A DNA stretch of 7,219 nucleotides from an uncultured Leuconostoc sp. (lineage in GTDB: Bacteria; Bacillota; Bacilli; Lactobacillales; Lactobacillaceae): positions 1 to 7,219 of the forward strand of contig NZ_CAMJRK010000077.1 in NCBI RefSeq assembly GCF_946222815.1. The letters are read 5' to 3'. This document shows, one piece after another, positions 1-4,776 of the stretch (position 1 is the first letter of the stretch; each line of letters begins with the position of its first letter). Under the pieces are notes generated by a model, which saw nothing but the letters and a program-made list of their open reading frames with translations, searched no databases and was not told the origin of the DNA. The position numbers and the translations under genes were made by a program.

Positions 1-773
1 ATGGTGATTTGTGTTATTTTAATTGGGTTCACAGGCGTTGAGCCTTCGCCACCGGATTTAACTTTTGCTGATGCAATTTTATCAACAATAGCCATACCTT
101 TGATAACTTGTCCAAATACAGTGTAACTACCGTCTAGTGATGGATTACCACCTTTTTTATAAGCATCAACTATTTTAGAGGGGTATTTATTTTTGTCAAA
201 ATTTTGTGTTGGTTTTTGCGGGTTTTGGTTAATGAAGAATTGCGAGCCATTTGTATCTGGACCCGCATTTGCCATAGTTAAAGCCCCTCGAATATTGTAC
301 AAAGATTGACTGATTTCGTTTTTGAATCCATGACCACTGTCAATACTTTTGTTTTTATCGTGCCATATTGAATTACCACCGGTGCCATCTCCCTTGGGAT
401 CACCACCTTGAATCATAAAGTCTGAAATAACACGATGAAATGAGGTGTTATTATAATAATCGTTTTTAGCATGTGTCAGAAAGTTTTCAACTGCTAGAGG
501 TGCATACTGATTAAATAATTTTAAAGTTATTTCTCCAGCTGTGGTTGTTATTCTTACTTCACTCTCGTTGGCTGTAACTTTATTCTCTAACTGAGGTAAG
601 GCGACCTTGTCTAATTCAGGATTCTTTTTGGTCTGGGTTGATGATGAAGCAGCTGTTGTGGTTGTATCATTATTGGCATTTTTATGTGTCGTCATCATTG
701 AAATACCAACAATTAATGCAATTAATATTGTGCCCATAGCTGCGAGTAGGACATATTGTTTTTCTTTTTTCAT
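1..773 (-). CDS. Membrane-anchored cyclophilin-type peptidyl-prolyl isomerase (3' end outside window)
   Basis: Catalyses cis-trans isomerisation of Xaa-Pro bonds, here probably outside the membrane to help exported proteins fold. The 257 visible codons show a short basic start (MKKEK), one hydrophobic segment at about residues 7-27, a Ser/Thr-rich linker at 36-48, then a cyclophilin domain from about 72. Hallmarks are FHRV (112-115, with the catalytic Arg 114), FMIQGGDP (119-126), GTGG (130-133) and MANAGPDTNGSQFF (167-180). No Cys follows the hydrophobic segment, so it looks like an uncleaved anchor or Sec signal, not a lipoprotein. In human CypA, Trp121 precedes LDG; here Ser 212 does, which suggests weak cyclosporin binding. 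The ATG at 771-773 has an AAGGGA Shine-Dalgarno (781-786) that overlaps the stop codon of the upstream methyltransferase, so it is the last visible gene of that operon. The stop codon lies beyond position 1, probably only a few codons away. The family assignment is secure; the substrate is unknown. Confidence 0.93.
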   Translation of the reverse strand, partial: MKKEKQYVLLAAMGTILIALIVGISMMTTHKNANNDTTTTAASSSTQTKKNPELDKVALPQLENKVTANESEVRITTTAGEITLKLFNQYAPLAVENFLTHAKNDYYNNTSFHRVISDFMIQGGDPKGDGTGGNSIWHDKNKSIDSGHGFKNEISQSLYNIRGALTMANAGPDTNGSQFFINQNPQKPTQNFDKNKYPSKIVDAYKKGGNPSLDGSYTVFGQVIKGMAIVDKIASAKVKSGGEGSTPVNPIKITQIT

Positions 774-780
774 GTTGTTA

Positions 781-786
781 TCCCTT
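781..786 (-). promoter_or_regulatory. Ribosome-binding site of the cyclophilin gene
   Basis: On the minus strand this reads AAGGGA, 7 bases before the ATG at 773. It overlaps the TAA stop (785-787) of the methyltransferase gene, an arrangement that usually couples translation of the two genes. Confidence 0.75.
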
Positions 787-1306
787 ATATACGCTCAATA
801 ATATGCGCTTGTACAGTTTCTGTGACATATGTTGCTTGTTTAAAATCGTCGCGTATTAAATTACGAGTGTAAGTTTGCCAACTAATTGGTGTGTTATTAA
901 ATTTGATAATTAATAAACCGCCATGTGTTAAACGAGGTAAAACACGATCAATTTGATCAAGATAATCTTCTGAAAAATCGTTGTTATTTTGTGCGTCACT
1001 TGAATAATCAAAGATAGCAATGCTTGCTTGATTTTTTTGGCCTAGTTCTGTAACATAGCTGGAATCAATGTTTTTACCAAGTAGGGTAACGCGCTCGGAA
1101 AGGCCACTCATGAATAGGGACGTGGCAGCTGCATTGGCGTTGTCTTTTGTTGCCGTGTAACTGACCACATGGCCTGTTGTACCAACTCTTGTGGCCAAAA
1201 AACGTGTGTTAATACCGTTTGCCGTGGTTGCATCAATGACTATGTCACCAATGTGAACCGTTTGTTCGATTAATTGGTGAACTAGTGCTTGTGCGGTCGG
1301 AATCAT
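785..1306 (-). CDS. Class I SAM-dependent methyltransferase, diverged MnmM/YtqB-like (putative tRNA wobble-uridine methyltransferase)
   Basis: A 173-residue Rossmann-fold methyltransferase. The start (PTAQALVHQLIEQTVHIGD) followed by IVIDATTANG (22-31) and TRFLA (34-38) matches the layout of the YtqB/MnmM family, which methylates the 5-aminomethyl group of wobble uridine in some tRNAs. GLSERVTLL (68-76) and HGGLLIIKF (128-136) fit the later strands of the fold. Several family signatures are altered. The usual DATxGNGxDT reads DATTANGINT. The segment where I expect an NLGYLPGGDK-like motif reads FDYSSDAQNNND (about 99-110). The usual GHPGG region after the late beta strand reads FNNTPIS (136-142). 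It is also a little shorter than typical members, about 190 residues. The ATG at 1304-1306 overlaps the TGA of the PAP2 gene by four bases and has GGAGG at 1316-1320, nine bases upstream. The fold is confident; the exact substrate is inferred and may differ from MnmM. Confidence 0.8.
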   Translation of the reverse strand: MIPTAQALVHQLIEQTVHIGDIVIDATTANGINTRFLATRVGTTGHVVSYTATKDNANAAATSLFMSGLSERVTLLGKNIDSSYVTELGQKNQASIAIFDYSSDAQNNNDFSEDYLDQIDRVLPRLTHGGLLIIKFNNTPISWQTYTRNLIRDDFKQATYVTETVQAHIIERI

Positions 1307-1932
1307 GTGTGTTTGCCTCCAATTTGAAAGATATGCTGTGATAGGATGAGTAAGCCATAACCTAATGCTAATCCAGCTAAAATATCACTAGGGTAATGCA
1401 CATTAACATAAATACGGCTTGTTGGAATAGTAATAATTAAGATTAATAACATAGTAACTGTGATATATTTTAATAAAGAAGTTTGTATTTTTGTTTGTAT
1501 CATAATAATTAAGCTGCCATATAATAGAATGGCTATCATCGTATGCCCAGATGGAAAACTGTAACCGTGTTCAGATATTAATTGTGGCATTGGTCGTGGG
1601 TTGCGAACAAGATATTTAATAATTTGTGTCACAACGCCAGCAAACAGAATGACGTTAACTAGTAGAAAGCTTAATAAACGATATTGGCGATGATAAATAA
1701 AAAATAAGGATAGTATCAAGGTTAAGATAGATGTAAATGTGACACTACCAAGTTGCGTGATATACGTAAAAGAAACATCTGCAAAAACAGAACGGTGTTG
1801 AATCAGCTGTTGTCCAGCCAAATTTAAATTGTTAAGCCATTGTGACTGAAATTTAACGCCTATTAAAAGGCTCATAAACATGCTAAAGGCTAAAATAACG
1901 GAGAAAAATCGAATTTTATATTTTATAATCAT
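1303..1932 (-). CDS. PAP2-family membrane phosphatase (lipid-phosphate / possible undecaprenyl-pyrophosphate phosphatase)
   Basis: An integral membrane phosphatase of the PAP2 superfamily. All three catalytic motifs are intact, numbered from a GTG start at 1956: K-x6-RP at 114-122 (KYLVRNPRP), PSGH at 135-138 and SR-x5-H-x3-D at 180-191, with His 187 as the expected nucleophile. About six hydrophobic segments fit the family topology, with the active site at the outer face. Members of this size in Gram-positive bacteria include BcrC-like undecaprenyl-pyrophosphatases and PgpB-like lipid phosphatases; the sequence alone does not decide between them. I prefer the ATG at 1930-1932. The longer frame begins with GTG at 1954-1956, eight codons upstream, but that codon has no Shine-Dalgarno and lies almost at the transcription start predicted from the promoter at 1965-1992. 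The ATG has only a weak AGG 13 bases away. The gene is first in the minus-strand operon and its stop overlaps the methyltransferase start. Confidence 0.88.
   Translation of the reverse strand: MIIKYKIRFFSVILAFSMFMSLLIGVKFQSQWLNNLNLAGQQLIQHRSVFADVSFTYITQLGSVTFTSILTLILSLFFIYHRQYRLLSFLLVNVILFAGVVTQIIKYLVRNPRPMPQLISEHGYSFPSGHTMIAILLYGSLIIMIQTKIQTSLLKYITVTMLLILIITIPTSRIYVNVHYPSDILAGLALGYGLLILSQHIFQIGGKHT
1316..1320 (-). promoter_or_regulatory. Ribosome-binding site of the methyltransferase gene, inside the PAP2 coding end
   Basis: GGAGG on the minus strand, nine bases before the ATG at 1306. It is formed by the last glycine codons of the PAP2 gene, consistent with translational coupling across the ATGA overlap. 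Confidence 0.75.
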
Positions 1933-1963
1933 AGTATATAGTATACCTGATTTCACTGAAACG

Positions 1964-1972
1964 TGATATAAT
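1964..1972 (+). promoter_or_regulatory. Extended -10 promoter for the leuS T-box transcript
   Basis: TGATATAAT is a perfect extended -10 element (TGn plus TATAAT). No good -35 is visible at 16-18 bases upstream, which extended -10 promoters often tolerate. Transcription would start at about 1979, just before stem I of the T-box leader. It overlaps the -10 proposed for the divergent operon. Confidence 0.65.
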
Positions 1973-1992
1973 TAGGACAATATATTTGACAA
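1965..1992 (-). promoter_or_regulatory. Candidate promoter of the PAP2-methyltransferase-cyclophilin operon
   Basis: On the minus strand, TTGTCA (1987-1992, five of six matches to TTGACA) is separated by 16 bases from TATATC (1965-1970, four of six matches to TATAAT). The predicted start of transcription is near 1957-1959, which supports the ATG at 1932 as the PAP2 start. An alternative -10, TATACT at 1940-1945, lacks a matching -35 and would give an essentially leaderless message. Confidence 0.45.
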
Positions 1993-2145
1993 TAGTACAC
2001 TTTCGCGAAGCATTAGAAAATAAACGGTGTTGCAAGTTTATCAATCAACAGGTGGAACTCGGTCAGAAAAATTGAAAGTGAACTAATAGTAGTTTTCAGC
2101 GTGTTGTCGCGTTAAGGCATTTGAGACGTATTGATACGTGAACAT

Positions 2146-2170
2146 AGGTGGTACCGCGATAATTCGCCCT
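2146..2170 (+). promoter_or_regulatory. T-box antiterminator element
   Basis: AGG (2146-2148), the TGGT bulge and ACCGCG can pair with the downstream CGCCCT (2165-2170), using AGG with CCT and GCG with CGC. Those same CGCCCT bases form the base of the terminator stem, so the two structures exclude each other, as expected for a transcriptional T-box switch. Confidence 0.8.
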
Positions 2171-2206
2171 TGTCACACTTTTTAGTGTGACAAGGGCGGG
2201 TTTTTT
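2165..2206 (+). terminator. Intrinsic terminator of the leuS T-box
   Basis: A perfect 15-bp stem (2165-2179 with 2184-2198), TTTT loop (2180-2183), then GG and six T (2201-2206). This is the off state of the leader when tRNA-Leu is charged. Confidence 0.95.
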
Positions 2207-2228
2207 AATTGTCAAATAAAAGTAAACC

Positions 2229-2236
2229 AGGAGGAG
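2229..2236 (+). promoter_or_regulatory. Strong Shine-Dalgarno upstream of leuS, unusually placed
   Basis: AGGAGGAG is the only good ribosome-binding site before leuS, yet the leuS ATG is 53 bases from its first G-rich core. At normal spacing (8 bases) it faces the ATG of a six-codon frame at 2245. Only a weak AAAGA precedes the leuS ATG directly. Confidence 0.85.
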
Positions 2237-2279
2237 ATGCAGTTATGTCATACCAGAAAAAGTAGGCATTGACTGCATT
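2236..2279 (+). repeat. Inverted repeat able to form a hairpin between the Shine-Dalgarno and leuS ATG
   Basis: ATGCAGT (2237-2243) is the exact reverse complement of ACTGCAT (2272-2278). Adding G-U pairs 2236-2279 and 2244-2271 and the A-U pair 2245-2270 gives about ten pairs around a 24-base loop. Folded, it leaves AAAGATAAT as a roughly nine-base spacer between the Shine-Dalgarno and the leuS ATG. Confidence 0.6.
2245..2265 (+). CDS. Six-codon leader or decoy frame (MSYQKK) before leuS
   Basis: ATG at 2245 with an excellent Shine-Dalgarno eight bases upstream reads M-S-Y-Q-K-K and stops at TAG (2263-2265). Its first nine bases, ATGTCATAC, are identical to those of leuS (2289-2297). It ends 23 bases before the leuS ATG, close enough for reinitiation. 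Its ATG sits at the edge of the proposed hairpin, so folding could hide it. It may be a translated leader peptide, an unused decoy, or the remains of a duplicated leuS start. It lacks leucine codons, so it is not a classical leucine attenuator peptide. Translation is not shown by the sequence. Confidence 0.35.
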   Translation: MSYQKK

Positions 2280-2288
2280 AAAGATAAT

Positions 2289-4700
2289 ATGTCATACGAA
2301 CATCAAACAATTGAACAAAAATGGCAAAAGTATTGGGATGAGAATCAAACTTTTGCAACAACAGATGACACAAGCAAGCCAAAGTACTATGCGATGGACA
2401 TGTTCCCTTATCCATCCGGTCAAGGACTTCACGTTGGACATCCAGAAGGTTATACTGCGACAGACATAATGAGCCGTTTTAAACGAGCAAATGGCTTTAA
2501 CGTTTTGCACCCTATGGGATGGGATGCATTTGGTTTACCAGCTGAGCAATATGCGATGAAAACTGGCCATAATCCAGCGGATTTTACAAGCCAAAATGTT
2601 GACCATTTTCGTGAACAAATTAAATCACTTGGTTTATCGTATGACTGGAACCGTGAAATCAACACCACTGATCCAGCGTATTATAAGTGGACACAATGGA
2701 TTTTTGAAAAATTGTATGAAAAAGGTTTGGCATATGAGTCAAATATGATGGTGAATTGGGATCCAATTGATCGTGTTGTTTTGGCAAATGAAGAAGTTAT
2801 TGATGGTAAATCGGAACGTTCGGGTAATAAAGTTGAACGCAAGGCGCTACGCCAATGGGTTCTTAAAATTACAGCGTATGCTGATCGTCTAGTTGATGAT
2901 TTAGATGAATTAGATTGGCCAGAGGCGATTAAGGAACAACAACGTCATTGGATCGGTCGTTCAAAGGGCGCTGCGGTATTTTTTAATGTCGCAGATTCAG
3001 ATAAGAAAATTGAAGTTTATACCACACGTCCTGATACATTATTTGGCGCCTCATACATGGTTTTGGCACCAGAACATGCCTTAGTGGATGACATTGCCAC
3101 AGAAGAGCAAAAACAAGCAATTAGCGATTATCGTGCGATTATTTCGGCTAAAACAGATCTTGAACGCACAGACTTAAATAAAAATAAAACAGGTGTTTTC
3201 ACTGGCGCTTATGGTGTCAATCCAGTGAATGGCGAGAAACTACCTATTTGGATTGCTGATTATGTTTTGGTTTCATATGGTACAGGGGCAATAATGGCTG
3301 TTCCTGCACATGATGAACGAGACTTTGAATTTGCACAGAAGTTTAATCTAGAAATCAAACCTGTCATTGCTGGTGGAGATGTTACAAAAGAGTCGTATAC
3401 AGGTGATGGACTGCATATCAATTCTGATTTTTTGAATGATTTAGACAAAGAAACGGCCATTAGTGAAACTATTACGTGGCTTGAAACACATGAATCAGGA
3501 CATGCACAAACTAATTTCCGACTACGTGATTGGATCTTTTCACGACAACGTTATTGGGGTGAACCAATTCCAGTAATTCACTGGGAAGATGGGACAAAAA
3601 CTTTGGTACCTGAAAAGGAATTACCACTGTTATTACCACATGCGACAGAGTTGAGACCTTCTGGTAGTGGTGAATCGCCATTAGCTAATTTAACTGATTG
3701 GTTGGAAGTGACACGTGAAGATGGCGTGAAGGGCCGTCGTGAAACAAATACGATGCCACAATGGGCAGGTTCTTCTTGGTATTTCTTGCGTTATATTGAT
3801 CCACACAATACAGAAAAAATCGCAGATTTAGACAAATTGAAATATTGGATGAATGTTGATTTGTACGTTGGCGGTGCAGAACATGCTGTGTTACACTTAT
3901 TGTACGCGCGTTTTTGGCATAAATTCTTATATGATTTAGGGGTTGTTCCTACCAAAGAGCCGTTTCAAAAATTGGTTAACCAGGGCATGATTTTAGGTTC
4001 GAATCATGAAAAAATGTCAAAATCAAAAGGAAATGTTGTTAATCCTGATGATATTGTTACGGCATTTGGTGCAGATACGCTGCGTGTTTATGAAATGTTC
4101 ATGGGACCATTAACACAAAACAAGCCGTGGTCAGAAGAAGGCATTACTGGATCAAGGCGTTGGCTTGATCGCGTTTGGCGTCTGTTAATTGATGATGACG
4201 GACAAGTTCGTGATCAAGTGACGACGTCTAATTCTGGTGATTTAGACAAAATATATCATCAAACAGTCAGAAAAGTGACTGAAGATTTGGAAAATATGCG
4301 TTTTAATACAGCTATTTCTCAAATGATGGTATTTATCAATGAAGCTTATAAATCTAAAACGTTACCAATTAATTATATGACAGGTTTTGTTCAATTATTG
4401 GCACCTATTGCGCCGCACCTGGCTGAAGAATTATGGGTACGATTAGGAAAAGAAGCATCAATATCTTATGTGGCTTGGCCGCAATATGACCAAGCACAAT
4501 TAGTAGATGATACTGTCGAAATTATATTTCAAGTAAATGGTAAAGTACGTGGTAAGGCAACAGTAGCGCGTGATATTGATAAAGATAGTATGATTGCGGC
4601 TGCAAAATTAGATGATAATGTTCAAAATTTCATAGCAGAAAAAACGATTCGCAAAGTTATCGCGATACCTGGTAAGTTTGTTAATATTGTTGTTGGATAA
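2289..4700 (+). CDS. leuS: Leucyl-tRNA synthetase
   Basis: Class Ia aminoacyl-tRNA synthetase that charges tRNA-Leu with leucine in the cytoplasm and hydrolyses mischarged products. Its 803 residues match the usual bacterial length (about 800-860). Visible in order are: a start typical of the family (MSYEHQTIEQKWQKYW); the HIGH signature as HVGH at 48-51; WIGRS (221-225), which leads into the CP1 editing domain (about 225-412) with the threonine-rich TTRPDTLFG (from 245) and GTGAIMAVPAHDERD (331-345); return to the catalytic core at RDWIFSRQRYWG (413-424); YVGGAEHA (526-533); the KMSKS loop at 575-579; an alpha-helical anticodon-binding domain from about 614; and the C-terminal tRNA-contacting domain with VNGKVRGK at 749-756. 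No key residue is missing. Expression is controlled by the T-box leader upstream. The start at 2289 is supported by family alignment, although its Shine-Dalgarno is remote. Confidence 0.98.
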   Translation: MSYEHQTIEQKWQKYWDENQTFATTDDTSKPKYYAMDMFPYPSGQGLHVGHPEGYTATDIMSRFKRANGFNVLHPMGWDAFGLPAEQYAMKTGHNPADFTSQNVDHFREQIKSLGLSYDWNREINTTDPAYYKWTQWIFEKLYEKGLAYESNMMVNWDPIDRVVLANEEVIDGKSERSGNKVERKALRQWVLKITAYADRLVDDLDELDWPEAIKEQQRHWIGRSKGAAVFFNVADSDKKIEVYTTRPDTLFGASYMVLAPEHALVDDIATEEQKQAISDYRAIISAKTDLERTDLNKNKTGVFTGAYGVNPVNGEKLPIWIADYVLVSYGTGAIMAVPAHDERDFEFAQKFNLEIKPVIAGGDVTKESYTGDGLHINSDFLNDLDKETAISETITWLETHESGHAQTNFRLRDWIFSRQRYWGEPIPVIHWEDGTKTLVPEKELPLLLPHATELRPSGSGESPLANLTDWLEVTREDGVKGRRETNTMPQWAGSSWYFLRYIDPHNTEKIADLDKLKYWMNVDLYVGGAEHAVLHLLYARFWHKFLYDLGVVPTKEPFQKLVNQGMILGSNHEKMSKSKGNVVNPDDIVTAFGADTLRVYEMFMGPLTQNKPWSEEGITGSRRWLDRVWRLLIDDDGQVRDQVTTSNSGDLDKIYHQTVRKVTEDLENMRFNTAISQMMVFINEAYKSKTLPINYMTGFVQLLAPIAPHLAEELWVRLGKEASISYVAWPQYDQAQLVDDTVEIIFQVNGKVRGKATVARDIDKDSMIAAAKLDDNVQNFIAEKTIRKVIAIPGKFVNIVVG

Positions 4701-4703
4701 ATA

Positions 4704-4750
4704 AATTATTATGAATAATTAAAGTGATAAAGCTGGTGTTTGTTGCCAGC
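4704..4750 (+). other. Two small hairpins in the leuS-flippase gap, neither a clear terminator
   Basis: AATTATT (4704-4710) and AATAATT (4714-4720) form a 7-bp all-AT stem around ATG. GCTGG (4732-4736) and CCAGC (4746-4750) form a 5-bp stem with a nine-base loop. Neither is followed by a T run, and I see no convincing promoter, so transcripts from leuS may continue into the flippase gene. Confidence 0.45.
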
Positions 4751-4762
4751 GTACATAATTTA

Positions 4763-4769
4763 AGAGGAG
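4763..4769 (+). promoter_or_regulatory. Ribosome-binding site of the flippase gene
   Basis: AGAGGAG, seven bases before the ATG at 4777. This supports the long N-terminal form, since it selects the start that includes the 115-residue extension. Confidence 0.85.
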
Positions 4770-4776
4770 TACACAA

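Larger units (their letters stand above)
1979..2206 (+). promoter_or_regulatory. Leucine-specific T-box riboswitch (leuS leader)
   Basis: A T-box leader reads the charging state of tRNA-Leu and controls read-through into leuS. Stem I can be drawn from TGAC (1987-1990) paired with GTCA (2062-2065). Above it is an internal specifier loop with AATAGTA (1991-1997) opposite GAACTCG (2055-2061), closed by CAC (1998-2000) and GTG (2052-2054). The loop has the usual AGTA/GAA arrangement and shows CTC (2058-2060), a leucine codon, as specifier. A distal stem ATAAAC/GTTTAT (2020-2025, 2036-2041) carries a GGTGTTGCAA apical loop of the usual type. A hairpin at 2126-2139 fits stem III. The T-box itself is AGGTGGTACCGCG (2146-2158). 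Its TGGT bulge (2149-2152) would pair with the ACCA end of uncharged tRNA-Leu, whose discriminator base is A. A strong terminator follows. The class is certain from these motifs and the leuS context; the exact 5' end is inferred. Confidence 0.95.

Noticed and set aside
607..801. Plus-strand open frame of 64 codons
   Set aside because: It is antisense to the N-terminus of the cyclophilin gene, has no ribosome-binding site, and its hydrophobic look mirrors the membrane anchor on the other strand.
1933..1956. GTG start at 1954-1956 for the PAP2 protein, eight codons longer
   Set aside because: It has no Shine-Dalgarno and lies at the expected transcription start; the ATG at 1930-1932 is more likely, though I cannot exclude the longer form.
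1986..1991. Perfect TTGACA on the plus strand as a leuS -35 box
   Set aside because: No -10 element follows at 16-18 bases (the region reads AAGCATTAG), and these bases form the foot of T-box stem I; the extended -10 at 1964-1972 fits better.
2256..2288. Programmed -1 frameshift from the six-codon frame into leuS
   Set aside because: The phase is right and the leuS frame is open, but the site is G-AAA-AAG, not the efficient A-AAA-AAG, and LeuRS proteins normally begin at the residue encoded from 2289. It is kept only as an alternative within a finding.
2269..2469. Plus-strand open frame overlapping the leuS start
   Set aside because: It lies out of frame within the well-supported leuS gene, has no family resemblance and no Shine-Dalgarno of its own.
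2292..3460. Minus-strand open frames inside leuS (2292-2510, 2450-2668, 3260-3460)
   Set aside because: They are antisense to conserved LeuRS motifs, short, mutually overlapping and without ribosome-binding sites, so they are chance frames.
4704..4750. Terminator between leuS and the flippase gene
   Set aside because: One stem is all A-T and the other has only five pairs; neither is followed by a T run.
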